Shown here piece after piece: positions 1 to 9,600 of a DNA stretch of 64,000 nucleotides. Numbering within the stretch: the first letter of the stretch is position 1; each line of letters begins with the position of its first letter. Origin of the DNA: Diacronema lutheri (taxonomy: Eukaryota > Haptophyta > Pavlovophyceae > Pavlovales > Pavlovaceae); contig JAGTXO010000002.1 in the NCBI GenBank assembly GCA_019448385.1, positions 372,001-436,000 of the forward strand. The letters run 5' to 3'. A model generated the notes under the pieces. That model worked only from the letters and a program-made list of their open reading frames with translations. It ran no database searches and was not told where the DNA came from. The position numbers were made by a program, and so were the translations under genes.

Positions 1-286
1 CTTCTTCAGCACGGCGTCGGCCGCCTTGAGGCCCTTCTTATACTGCTTGGTCTCGTAGTGCTTCTGCTCAGGCGCGCGCGCGCAGCGGCGCGCGACGACG
101 CGGCGCGCGTGCCGCGCGCAGGGACGTGGCCGTCAGCGCGAGCGCGCGGCGCGCCACCGTCGCGGCGCGCCGCCGCGCGCGAGGGCGCGCGGCTGCTCCG
201 TCCTCGCGGCGCAAGGCGCGCGCGCGCGCGCGCACAACAATCGACTTGAAGAGCGCGTTCTCCTTGGGCGGGAGCGGCTGCGGCAT
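1..286 (-). CDS. NAA15: N-alpha-acetyltransferase 15 auxiliary subunit (NatA), N-terminal part, runs off left edge
   Basis: NAA15 is the TPR scaffold of the ribosome-bound NatA complex, which acetylates N-termini as they emerge. Two exons are visible: 236-286 (ATG at 286, starting MPQPLPPKENALFKSIV) and 63-1 (KHYETKQYKKGLKAADAV). Splicing them across 64-235 (donor GTGCGC, acceptor GAGCAG) aligns residue for residue with the start of animal NAA15 (PPKENALFK, then YEHKQYRNGLK). The rest of this roughly 850-residue protein lies outside the window. The gene diverges from the PRA1-family gene, with 151 bp between the start codons, which probably hold a shared promoter. The identification rests on the KENALFK and KQY-GLK motifs, which are highly diagnostic. 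Confidence 0.8.
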
Positions 287-437
287 CGCGCCTGCTCGTT
301 GCGCGCGTGCCGACCGCCTGCGTGGCGCGCGAACACGATGGAGGTCAAAACCGCGTGGCCCTTTTGCCACCGCCGTCTTGCATCGCCCGACAGTTGCGCC
401 CTATCGCCCTCGACGGGTTCGGGTGCCGGTCGGGCGA

Positions 438-1326
438 ATGCTGCCGCAGCACCACGTCGAGGAGGCGGCCTCTCTCTTCGGCGGGCAGCTGCCTGTGAGC
501 ACGCTGTCGCTCGCGTGGCTGCGTACCACGCTCTGGGACAATGTGCGCGCCATCTACACGTCAAACCGCGCGCGCACGCTCATCCTCGGCCGCTCGTTCC
601 TCAACCCGCTCAAGTTCTCGCGCCCGGTGGATCAGGGCGAAGCGCTGATGCGGCTACGCGCCAACTGGGGCACGTACAAGCCGTTCTACGGCTTGATCTA
701 CTTCTTTTTCTTGCTCTATACCATCCTCTCCTCGCCGCTCCTCCTGCTCGGCCTCTTCTCCATCGGCGGCTCCTGGGCGTGCGCGCCGCGCTGCGCCGTG
801 CCGCGCTCAAGGCGGAGCGCGGCCAAGGGTGCGCAGCCTGCGCGCGCTGCGCCGCTGCGCTCGCGCGCGCTCACCCTCACCGCCGCCGTGCGCACGCAGC
901 TACCTGTTTGTGTTGCACGATGCGCCCGCCGTTGTCAAGGTCGGCGGCTACGAGCTGGGTCGACGGGAAAAGCTGCTCACGCTCATCCCGGGAACGATCA
1001 TCATGGTCGCCGTCACCGGTGCGTGCACGCTTGTCACGTCGCGCATTCCACGCCGCCCTCGACGCCGTGCGTCGGCGCGCCTTGCGCGCCGTCACGCGCT
1101 GGCCGGTGGCCAACGCTTTATCTCATCTGCACGCCGCCACGTCTGTGCGCGCCGCGTCGGTGCAGGCGCGCTCTCGTCGTTGGTGTGGGTGCTCTTCATC
1201 TCATCGCTCGTCGCATTGCCGCACGCGGTCACGCACGAGAAGCCCGAGCTCGACGCGCTCGACCAGCTCGAGCTCGAAGGCGCACACCTGGGCGAGCCGA
1301 GGCCCATGCACTCCGGCCTGGGCTGA
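438..1326 (+). CDS. PRA1-family (prenylated Rab acceptor / Yip3-like) membrane protein
   Basis: PRA1 proteins are small Golgi/ER membrane proteins that act on prenylated Rab GTPases in vesicle traffic. Three exons are inferred: 438-778, 900-1018 and 1166-1326, giving 206 residues. Intron 1 (779-899) has donor GTGCGC and joins SIGGSWA to YLFVLHD. Intron 2 (1019-1165) has donor GTGCGT and joins VAVTG to ALSSLVW. The N-terminal cytosolic part contains the PRA1 signature region NPLKFSRP followed by RLRANWGTYKPFYGLIY, then hydrophobic hairpins at about residues 80-115 and 140-190. The length fits the family (about 150-220). The ATG at 438 is the first in frame and no upstream exon is needed. The acidic tail (ELDALDQLELEG) is of unknown role. 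Confidence 0.75.
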
Positions 1327-1369
1327 CGCACGGCACGGCGGGTGCGAGGCGCGCCGGCTGGCCTGGCCT

Positions 1370-1567
1370 GTGGCCGCAGGGGGCTGCGAGTACGACCGAA
1401 ATCACGAGTCCAGGACTGGCATCCCCCATGCCCGGTCTTTTTTGAGTAGAAGTCGGGGTTGAGCGAGCGCGGCGGACGGAGGGCCCGAGCCGGGCCGACA
1501 GACGGTCCGACCCCACGAAAGAATCCCACGGTCCGACAGACGGCGTGGCGCCACGGTCCGACAGACG
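1370..1567. repeat. Interspersed repeat; inverted relative at 54690-54905, plus a short internal tandem
   Basis: About 60 bp around 1440-1505 (GAGTAGAAGTCGGGGTTGAG onward) matches the reverse complement of about 54705-54775 with few mismatches. A second block near 1380-1398 (GGCTGCGAGTACGACC) matches the reverse complement of 54880-54900. Within the repeat the unit GGTCCGACAGACGG occurs three times between 1497 and 1570. There is no coding potential I would support. It looks like an unclassified dispersed repeat abutting the segmental duplication that starts at 1568. Confidence 0.55.
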
Positions 1568-1599
1568 GTCACCGCGCGTCGGATCCCACGAAAGAGTGC

Positions 1600-2560
1600 C
1601 CACCGGCCGAGCATCCTCGGGCTCGCAAGCAGCCGTCACGCGCTTGCGCAGCGTGAGCAGCCGCACATCCTCGTCGTCGCGGCGCGCCGGTGGCGAAGCG
1701 CGTCGCGAGGTCCTCGTAGCGCGTCGCAAGGTACTCGTAACGCCACGCCGACGCGCCGGCAGCCTTGTCGGTGTCGAGGCGGCGGAAAGCGGCCTCGATG
1801 TCCGCAGGCAAAAACTCGCAGGTGAGGGGCGTCATCCATGTCGTCGAGGACAGCGTCGACACTCTCGACGCGCACCGGATGCTTGGCCACCATCTGCGCG
1901 AGCTCCTCAAGGCGGGTGATGTCGGCGGTGCCATGACAGCCGAGCAAACCGAAGCGCATCCGAGATCTTGCCCTGTGAGATGAGTGCGAGCGCCCTCCTG
2001 AGCGCGCGGTACGTGGACCCGTCGTGCGCGGGCCAGCGCCGCGCCGCGTGTGTCGCGCAGTCACGCCCCCAGCAAGGAATCAGCTCCTCCGAGAGATTGA
2101 AGTGCCGTGCGAGCGCCGCTCCCATGCTGCGGGAAGCCGAGCGGCGCGTGCGGCGCAGGATCAGCGCTAGGAGCACGAGCAGCATCTTCTGCGCGCGTTC
2201 CGTCGCCGGCTGGCGCACCCCCCAACGCGCCGACGCCATCGAAGGTCTCCGCGTCGCGAAGGGCGTGGAACAGCGCAGAGCCGCGCGGCGCGTCGAGGAT
2301 CGTGGGTTGTTTTGCACCGCCGTCCCGTAGCGATCAGCAACGCCATGACCGTGAGGTGGTCGATCGTCGCGTAGCTCCCGTCCGCCGGCGCCCAGGACGA
2401 GCTCGGCGCCGGGCACAGCACGGTCGGCCGAAGCGACACCCGGCAGCGCGCCCGCGCCCGCGCGTTGACGCCGGCCGCGCGCGCCGAAGCCGTCGGCTGC
2501 ACAACACAGCCGACGGCTCCGGCGAGGGCGGCTGCCGCGCCGACGACGGGCGGGGCACCC
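1600..2560 (-). mobile_element. Reverse-transcriptase retroelement remnant, LINE-like, copy A (broken)
   Basis: On the minus strand, short open stretches encode pieces typical of the region upstream of, and entering, a non-LTR-type reverse transcriptase: LSEELIPCWGRDCATHAARR, ALRRALALISQGKISDALRF, then PADIEAAFRRLDTDKAAGAS followed by WRYEYLATR. The last resembles the start of an RT fingers region (L..L....A.G..G.R...L). No RT catalytic core, endonuclease or tail is visible, so this is a 5'-part fossil with several breaks. The family is uncertain, since no ends or diagnostic second domain are present. An equally broken and very similar copy lies at 56020-57000. Confidence 0.55.
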
Positions 2561-2620
2561 CTGTTGTAGAGACGCTGCACGGGCGGCTATGAAAAGAAGG
2601 AACGGCGCGCGCGTAGCACG

Positions 2621-2911
2621 GTGGAGCACGCGGATCCCCTGCAGCCGTTTGGCGTGGTGCGCCACGGCGAGCCGCTGCTGCTCACGCCGGTGCTCGCCAC
2701 AAGCTCAGGATCCGACGACGAGCTACGCGATTTAGAGGCGATCTTAAAAAAAGCAATTGTTCCATCACGTCCTGCCGGACGTCGCGCGCAACTTTATGCG
2801 AAAGCTGTTTGCCAGCGAGCGCGCGCACCATCCGGCTGATGCGATCGATTGAGGGTGCGCGCCTCCCCGCGCGCGACCCCGCCCGCCTTGCACGCGCGCA
2901 CCGCTCACGTG
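2621..2911 (+). pseudogene. Dead duplicate of exon 1 of the GNAT-PARP-like gene
   Basis: The bases from 2621 encode EHADPLQPFGVVRHGEPLLL and more, nearly identical to the start of the gene at 57104 (EHAEPLQPFSVVRNGEPLLL). Here the start codon is GTG instead of ATG. A small indel lies near 2730-2760, and the copy stops inside what is intron 1 of the intact gene. Nothing resembling the downstream exons follows. It is a duplicated host exon carried along with the retroelement segment and not a functional gene. Confidence 0.75.
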
Positions 2912-3539
2912 TGCTGAGGACGAACTGAGTTTACATCAGTTTTTTAAAAAAAGCCACTGCTTGCTTACATACTAACGGCGCTTACGTCAGGACAGCGGGG
3001 TCAGCACCAGCTGCGGGGGAATCGAGTAGCCACCAATGTCGTCGATCCCCGCGCATCCCGGTCACCAGCGAGCGGGCAGCGAGGCGGTGCGGGCCCAGAG
3101 GCCCGCCCGCGCCTAGCCGCCGCGCACCGCCGGCGCCCCCCGGCCGCGCGCGCCGCCGCACCCTCCGCAGCCGCGGCGCGCACCACAGCTAGCCGCGCCC
3201 GCGCCAGCAGAGGCCCGAGGGCCGACGGAATTCACCGCCGCCACCGAGCCGCGGCCAGCCCTGCCGCCGGACAGACCGCCGAGTGCGCCGCCGCCCGCAC
3301 CACGCGCGCCGCCGCCCCGCACGCCTCCGCGCCGCCGGCCGCCGCCCCCGAGCGCGCCTCCGCCCGCCGCCAGCGAACCTGTCGGCCCGCCGGCAATCCG
3401 CCCACCATCGCTCAGCCTCCCGCCCACCGACGCGCGCACCGCGGCCTCCCCCGCCACAGCCCACCGACCCGCTTGCAAAGGCAGAGGCGGGAGCAGACAG
3501 AGCAGAGGGTTCCTGAAGCGCGAGATGCTTACATCAAGT
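2912..3539. other. Intergenic, GC-rich low-complexity sequence, no gene seen
   Basis: This stretch begins with a T- and A-rich patch (about 2938-2975), then becomes a CCG/GCC-rich low-complexity tract (about 3100-3480) whose open frames on both strands are Arg/Ala/Gly-rich shadows. A degenerate copy of the CTAACGACGCTTAC repeat end found at 34422 and 54931 lies at about 2971-3011. A 15-bp match (3059-3073) to the right flank of the hAT element (4884-4898) is also present. I see no coding gene or RNA gene. Confidence 0.5.
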
Positions 3540-3547
3540 AGTAGTAC
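3540..3547. repeat. Target-site duplication of the hAT element, left copy (right copy 4858-4865)
   Basis: AGTAGTAC lies directly before the CAGTG terminus and is repeated exactly after the CACTG terminus. Eight base pairs is the standard hAT target-site duplication. Confidence 0.85.
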
Positions 3548-4857
3548 CAGTGTTCGGCGTTTGGCGCCGCGGGCGAAGAAAATTTTTGGCCCAACTGTTT
3601 GGAATGACGACCGTTTGACCAAACACTTGGCCAAACAGTTTGGTCAGCATGCCACCCAAACAAACAGTTTGACAAACAAACAGTTTGGCCAGTTGGCCAA
3701 ACTGTTGGCCCAACAGTGCACGTGCCCGGACTGTGCCGGACCTTGTCCGGAAACGCTGCCGCACTAGTCAAAAGTCACTCTAAGTCAGTATCAGTCAGTC
3801 ACCCTCACACTCAGAGTCGTCACTAGCGGCCGCTGGCTCGCTGACATTGAATCTCTGCCCTGAGAGGTCGGGGTGCGCTCCGCGCATGTGCTCCATGCAG
3901 CCAAAGTTGATGCGCCGGAGGCAGAGCATCTCGAGCTCCTCCTCGCCAAGGGGGAGCTGCCGGATGACAAGGAGGGTGTCGCCAAGGAGCTGCTGCTCGG
4001 CTTTGGAGAGCGTCATCATCCCGTCGAGGAACGTCTGCTTGGCCTTGCCCGCCGCCGCCGTTGCCGTCGCAGCTTGGCCGGCCACTAATGCCATCGACGC
4101 GACGCGCGACGAGCGCGCCACCGCGGAGCGATACAACGATTGCTCGGCCACAGTCGAGGTGGGGTGCTTCGCCTCCATGTGCCTGACCGCCGGCGTCGTG
4201 ACCCACGCGCCGTCAGTCCCGGACGTCCTTGTTCTTGACACCGCGGTTCATCTGGATGGCGTGGTTGCAGCGCCGGCCCGCGTCCAAGGCAAAGCAGCAG
4301 ACGTGCGCCGGCATGTACGCGGAGTCCAAAAACCTCCCCATGCCATCCGCCATTGCGTGGAGGCGGGCGATGCCCTCGGCTGTGAGCGGCCGAAAGATTT
4401 GCCACACGCTCGACGACGATCCTCGCTTACCCGTGACGACGGGGGGCGCCGTCGTACAGCAGGCTGGGAACGGAGCATGCCGGTCCGCGGCGGTCACAGC
4501 AGCCAAGCCAAGAGCTAGCATCGACGTCGGCGTCGTATTCGCCAGGCTCAGCGTCGACGTCGCCATAGATGTCGATGTCGGCGGCGCCCCCGCCGGCGAA
4601 CAATCATGTCGACGGCATCATGCATTTCCGACTTCCCCAGCCTTGTGCCCCCCGGACTCTCCCCGGGGGCTGCAGTCCGGTTGTTTGCCAAACAGTTGGG
4701 CCAACCGAGGCTCAACCAAACAGTAGTTTGGCAAACTGTTTGGCGGGAGGGTCTGTCGAGCTCCGTCAAACAAACGTTTGGCAAACGGGCTGTTTGGCAA
4801 ACGCGTTTGCCAAACTGTTTGGTGTTTGGCCAACACTTAGCCAAACGCCGAACACTG
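3548..4857 (-). mobile_element. hAT-superfamily DNA transposon, 1.31 kb, probably non-autonomous
   Basis: The terminal inverted repeats are CAGTGTTCGGCGTTTGGC at 3548 and its reverse complement ending at 4857. They are flanked by the 8-bp duplication AGTAGTAC. CAGTG termini plus an 8-bp duplication are the hallmarks of hAT. Both ends (3560-3720 and 4680-4850) are dense arrays of short direct and inverted CAAACAGTTTGG / TTTGGCCAAAC motifs, typical of hAT subterminal transposase-binding repeats. The interior holds only a short minus-strand coding stretch with a BED-finger-like pattern. No hAT catalytic or C-terminal dimerisation region is seen, so the element most likely relied on a transposase made elsewhere. 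The perfect duplication suggests fairly recent insertion, 41 bp downstream of the glutaredoxin stop codon. Confidence 0.85.
3795..4566 (-). CDS. hAT-encoded BED-type zinc-finger fragment
   Basis: Two minus-strand frames overlap: 4566-4213 (117 aa) and 4241-3795 (148 aa). Together they contain SVWQIFRPL, then VCCFALDAGRRCNH, then WVTTPAVRHMEAKHP. This gives the Trp/Phe start, two-cysteine and H-x4-H arrangement of a BED DNA-binding finger. The two frames meet near 4215-4240 without an obvious intron, so either a frameshift or a very short splice separates them. The C-terminal part (LSKAEQQLLGDTLL and following) is helical and acidic and is not a recognisable catalytic domain. It may be a relic, or a DNA-binding-only protein. 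Confidence 0.5.
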
Positions 4858-4905
4858 AGTAGTACTGTTGTAGAGACGCTGCTCGGTCACCAGCGAGCAA
4901 ACCGT

Positions 4906-5808
4906 TCATACGGCCATCGTGTAGTAGAGCGGCACGTCGCCCAACTGGGCAAAGTTATTGAGGTACGCCGTCGCCTTCGGGCCAAAGACGGCGCCCTTCA
5001 CGAGCGTGCACGAGCGCAGCCGCGACCAAAACTCGATGTCGTCGATCGAGAGGCCGCCCTCGGTCACGCAGTCGGCACAGTGGATCAGGCCCTCAAGCTC
5101 GGCGAGCGCCGCGTTGAACTTTGGCAGCAGCTCGGCCGACTTTGCAAACGCCGCCTCGTACATCTCCTCGCGCTTCGCCTGTGGCACGACGGCCTCGTCT
5201 TTCCACTCCGCCTTCTCGTACGGCGGCATCTGGTGGTTCTTGATGAAGGCGCGGCGGCCGTCCGCCTGCGCAAACTCGGGGAAGCCGACTGCCTTCACGT
5301 ACCGCGGGCGCTGCAGCTCGCGGTTGAGCGACTGGTGTTTCTTCTCCCACGCCTTGAGGTCTTCCCGCCCGCTTGACGGCTTGAAGAGGCCGGGCGGCCC
5401 GTACTTTGCGTCCGAGTCGACGAGCTTGATGATGTCGAGCGACTCGGGCATCACCACGCTGCCGTCCTGCCAGATGGGCGCGATCTTCTTGCCGACCAGC
5501 GCGGTGGGCGTCGCTACGTCGTCGTTTGCGAGGAAATTGACGTTGTGCTTCACATTCTTTAGCCCGAGCGCGAGACGGACGCGCACGCAGAACTGCGCCG
5601 CGCCGTACGCCGCCGCGTGGCGTGAGCACATGCGCGCTGCCGCGCGCCGCCGCGCGTTCGGCGCGCGCGGCGGCGCGCGCGCTGAGCCGCGCACCGGACA
5701 ATGGTCATACACGTGCACCGTCGGCACCGGCGAGAGCACCACGCGCGCGGGCATGGTAACGGACATCCCGAGGGAGAGGAGCGGCACCGCGGCAAAAGAC
5801 ATTGACAT
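4906..5808 (-). CDS. Glutaredoxin 2 (GrxB type, GST-fold)
   Basis: GrxB-type glutaredoxins are monothiol/dithiol reductases with a glutathione-transferase fold, best known from gammaproteobacteria. Two exons are inferred, 5695-5808 and 4906-5592. Removing the 102-bp intron 5593-5694 (donor GTGCGC, acceptor GCGCAG) rebuilds the active site as VYDHCP|FCVRVRLALGLKN, that is a C-P-F-C motif, aligned with the E. coli Grx2 YDHCPYC...FGLKN. Downstream family motifs are NDDVATPTALVGKKIAPIW, VMPESLDIIKLVD and, near the end, LSIDDIEFWSRLRSCTLVKG and PLYYTMAV (E. coli SSMAI end). The N-terminus MSMSFAAVPLLSLGMSV is an added hydrophobic leader of unknown targeting. The start at 5808 was chosen because upstream residues are not family-like. 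Confidence 0.85.
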   Translation of the reverse strand: MSMSFAAVPLLSLGMSVTMPARVVLSPVPTVHVYDHCPVRGSARAPPRAPNARRRAAARMCSRHAAAYGAAQFCVRVRLALGLKNVKHNVNFLANDDVATPTALVGKKIAPIWQDGSVVMPESLDIIKLVDSDAKYGPPGLFKPSSGREDLKAWEKKHQSLNRELQRPRYVKAVGFPEFAQADGRRAFIKNHQMPPYEKAEWKDEAVVPQAKREEMYEAAFAKSAELLPKFNAALAELEGLIHCADCVTEGGLSIDDIEFWSRLRSCTLVKGAVFGPKATAYLNNFAQLGDVPLYYTMAV

Positions 5809-5943
5809 CGTGTGGAGAATCAGCGCTCCCGTGCGCCCGCGCAAAATATGAAAATAATGACACAATCCATGACAGGATGGCGGAGGAGAGCCAGGAACGG
5901 AATCCAAGCAAGGTCAAGAGTAGCCCCTCGCGCGCGCGCGGCC

Positions 5944-6591
5944 TCACGCGTCATAATTTTCGGCCGCGTGGCGCAACTGCCGCTTCTCGTCCTGGATGAA
6001 ATCCTTGCCCGAGCTCTGCTGGCCCATCTCACGCTTCCGCTTCTCCTTTGCGCGCCACGAAACGGCCGCGGCGGCGCCCGTCTTGCCCGCGGGTTTGGCG
6101 GGCGGAGGGGCCACAGCGGGAGGCCGGCTAGCCGCGGCGCGCGCGCCCCTGTCCGTGTTGTCCTCCGTTGACATGTTGGCTTTGCCGCTGCTCACCTGCG
6201 GCGGCACGAGGTGCCCGCTGACGCGTGCGGGCGCGCGCGCCTCGGCCGCGGGCTGCGGCGGGGGCGGACGGCGCGCTGGTGGGGCAGCCGCGTCAGGCGT
6301 CCAGCCGCTCAAAAGATCGTCCGCCGACGGGAGCAGCACCGAGCCGCTGGCGCCGTTCGCCGCCTGCCGCATCTCCACGTCCGCGTAAGTGTGTTTGCCA
6401 TCCGCGCCGTCGCCGACGCCCCCGCCGCGCGCGTGAAGTGCGCGAGCCGCGAGCGCGGCGCCCTCGTGCTGCGGCGCGCCCGAGTCCTCATCCTCGTCCC
6501 CCTCCTCGTCCGCCTCCGCCGCCGCCGTCTCCTCCTTGTCTTCCTCGTCCTCGCCGCTACCGTACGCGCTCAGCAGCCCGAGCGCCGACAT
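5944..6591 (-). CDS. Conserved hypothetical protein with basic C-terminal KRKREMGQ motif
   Basis: This 215-residue protein has no intron needed. It starts MSALGLLSAYGSGEDEEDKEE, a serine/acidic start like the nuclear C1orf52-type proteins. It continues through a low-complexity proline/alanine section (LLPSADDLLSGW, then HLVPPQVSSGKANMSTED). It ends with a conserved-looking basic helix KEKRKREMGQQSSGKDFIQD followed by EKRQLR. That C-terminal motif recalls a small eukaryotic family of unknown function found in plants and animals. I recognise the style but cannot name it with certainty. The start codon is 81 bp from that of the divergent Patched-like gene. Confidence 0.6.
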   Translation of the reverse strand: MSALGLLSAYGSGEDEEDKEETAAAEADEEGDEDEDSGAPQHEGAALAARALHARGGGVGDGADGKHTYADVEMRQAANGASGSVLLPSADDLLSGWTPDAAAPPARRPPPPQPAAEARAPARVSGHLVPPQVSSGKANMSTEDNTDRGARAAASRPPAVAPPPAKPAGKTGAAAAVSWRAKEKRKREMGQQSSGKDFIQDEKRQLRHAAENYDA

Positions 6592-6672
6592 GATGGCGAA
6601 TTCTTGAGGAGAGCGTCCCGCCCCAAAAAACAGCACGCTTGCGGATCCCACCGGGCGCGACTCGGCGGCGCG

Positions 6673-9600
6673 ATGGGCGGGACGAGCACGTCGCGGTGCG
6701 TCGACCGCGCGGCGGCGCGCTATGGACGGCTGGTGAGCAAGCGGCCCAACACGACGATGGCCTTCTCCGTGATCGTCGGCCTGCTGCTCGCGACCGGCAC
6801 GCTCACGTCGCTCACGTTTGAGGCGAGGTCGGCGATGCTTTACGTGCCGCAGCACTCGCCGCTCGCCAAGCTGCGCGACGACATGTGGGCGACGTTCGGC
6901 GCGCCTCCCGACCCGTTTGTCGTGACCGTCTCCCTCGTCGACGGCGGCGACATGATCACACGCGACGCGCTGCTGCGCGTGCTCTCGCTGCACGACGCGA
7001 TCGTCAACGCGACGTCGTTGGCAGAGGTGGGCTCCAACGACTTTGAGCTGCCGCGGGTCGAGACGACGCGGTATGAGGACGTGTGCATGCAGCGATACAT
7101 CCCCGAGCTGGGCGAGCGCTTCTGCGCCGTCTCCTCCGTCCTGCAACTCTGGGAGTACGACCGGCACTCGCTCGAGGCGGCGACCGACGACGAGATCCGT
7201 ACCGCCGTCTCCGAAGCGTACGCCGCGCACGAGATTGACCTGGGCGGGGTGCGGCGGATGCCCAACAGCACCAAGGTGGGCGCGAGCGCGCTGATGATGC
7301 TCTATCTGCTCGACTCGCAGATCCCCGCCTACGACAACGGCGAGACCGCCGCGTGGGAGCTGCACGCATGGCGGCTGCTCCGGCGCAACTCGGGGCGGCC
7401 GCGCCGCGCCGACGGCAGACGCGCAGCGGCCGCGGCGGCGTACGCGGCGCACGCGATGCGCGTAGGCGGCGTGACCGCAAACGTGGTGGACGACGAGCCG
7501 AACGCCTCGCCTGCCCTCGCCCGGCCCGCCGCCGGCGGCCTGGTCGCGGGACGTGCCGGCGGCGGCCAGTCGCGCGGCGCGCCCGCGGCGCGCGCGGACG
7601 CGCGCGCGCCAGCGGCCGGCGGCGCGGCGGACGGCGCGGCGGACACAAACTCGCTGGCGGGCCTGCGGATCAATCTGTACTCGCGGCACATCAACGAGTT
7701 CGAGTCGGAGCAGTTTGTCAGTCAGGACTCGTACCTGATGGGACTGTCAGTGATCGCGGTCATCCTGTACGTGTGCTTTGCGCTCTCGGTCGCAAATCAC
7801 GGAGGAGGCGAGCGCGGCGGGCGGTGGTGGGCGCGGCTGCAGCGGCTGGTGCTCGGCTTCATGTGTGGTGTCTCCGTCGGCTTCTCCATCCTCGCCGGCT
7901 TTGGCCTCGCCTGCTTCCTCGGCGTGCCGCTCACGCCTGTCTCGCCGCTCGTCGTGTTCACGCTGCTCGGCGTGTCCGTCGACGACATGATCATCATCTT
8001 CGACTGCCACGTGCGCGAGGCGGAGACGGACTCGGAGAAGCTGGGCGAGCTGGCGAGCGAGGCGGGCGCGCTGCTCGCGTGCGGCGGCGCGCTGCTGCCC
8101 AGCCGTGGCGCGCGCAAGGCCGCAAAGCATGGCGCGATGGGGGCGGGCCTTGCGATTGTCGACCGCGGTTTCGAGCGCGCGCTCTCCGCCGCGTCGGCGG
8201 CCATTTCGCTCACGTCGGCGACGACGCTGATCGCGCTGCTCACCGGCTGGGCCGTCGACTTCCCCGTCTACTCCTTCTTCTGCGGCGCGACGGGCTGCTG
8301 CATCCTCTGCTGCTTCTTCTTCCAAGCGACCCTCTTTGCGCCCCTGCTGCTGCTGCATGAGCGCACCGAGTACTCGCACAGGGTGTCGCTTGCGGTGCGG
8401 CACGCGCTCGCGGAGCGAAAGGCGCGGCCGCGCGACGACGGCGCGGCCAGGCATGCCGCGCTCGAGCAGCCGCACGTGCCCCTCCCGCTCCTCGTCGCGC
8501 ACTCGAGCGCACCCGCGCCTGACGAGGCGGGCGCGGGCGCGTGGACGCGACTCGTCGGCGGCGGCGACGACGAGGAGCACGCAGCCATAGAGCTCTCGCC
8601 CGCGCCGCACAAGCTCGGCGCAGGCGCGAGCCCGCCCGCATCGTCCGGCCGCTCGCCCGCGCCGACGGGCTGTGCGCACGGAGCGCGCGCGCACGTGGCG
8701 GGTATGTTCAGCCCGCGCCCAGAGTCGCAGGCCACGGCCGGCGCGCGCGGCGACGCGCGGCCAGGGCCGCCGGGCTCGCCGCCGCCGCCCGCGCCGCCAC
8801 CCGCGCCACCGCCGCCCGCGCCGCCCGCGATCGGCGCCTCGTCGCCCGCGCGCAGCGGCCGCGGCGCGGACGGCGGCGGCGGCGGCGCTCCAGCGGGCGA
8901 GTGGGCCGACGAGGCGCACGCGCGCTGCAACGGCACGGGCGATCACGCCGCGGGCGGAGGCTTTGGCCGCGCGCCGGCGTCGCGCGAGCTGCGCTTCGAC
9001 GACCCGCCTGACGGCAGCGCCGCCCCCAACGGCTCGTGCTCGCAACGGCTGATGCGCTCGTACGCGCGCGTGCTGCTGCGGCCGGCGGTGTCGTGGTGCG
9101 TCTTGGTCGCCTTCTGCGCGCTCGTCGTCGTGTGCGGCGTGGCGTCGCGCTCGCTGCCCGTCGGGCTGCCGCAGCGCGACACGGTGCCCGACGGTTCGCA
9201 CGTCGGTGCCTTCCTCGACGACCTTGACGCCTTCTGGGCGGGCGACCTGCCCGAGCAGATCTCGTTCGTGTTTAAATGCGAGCAGCTCCATGTCATGCCC
9301 GACGACGAGGGCGGATTGCCGGCGGGCAAGCTGGTCGTTGGGCGCTCGCAGGCGGCGATCGAGGGGCTGTGGGGCTCCGGCGATATGCTGCGCGTGACGA
9401 GCAACTGGGCGGACGCGCTCGACGCGTGGCTGCACTGCCCGCCCGACGTGCCGCCCGCGCTCTCGCTCGGCGGCACGTGCTCGGCGAAGAACCTGACCGC
9501 CTTCCTCTCAGACCGCGAGATGCACGCGTGCACGTCCGAGAGCGAGCACCTCGCGTCGATTGGCGTGGTCGCCGGCGCGCCGGACGCGCGCCGCCGCCTC

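Larger units (their letters stand above)
1568..2911. repeat. Segmental duplication, copy A (partner 56012-57384)
   Basis: From the GTCACCGCGCGTCGGA block at 1568 to CCGCTCACGTG at 2911 the sequence follows 56012-57384 almost base for base, with scattered substitutions and small indels. Outside these limits the two loci diverge at once. The segment carries a reverse-transcriptase remnant on the minus strand and, at its right end, a copy of the first exon and part of the first intron of the GNAT-PARP-like gene. Because the gene at 57104 is intact and this copy ends inside its first intron, this copy is the derived one. Confidence 0.8.

Noticed and set aside
7747-9435. 562-residue minus-strand open frame opposite the Patched-like gene
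   Set aside because: Arg/Ala-rich composition without any motif; the plus strand has conserved RND motifs across the same bases.
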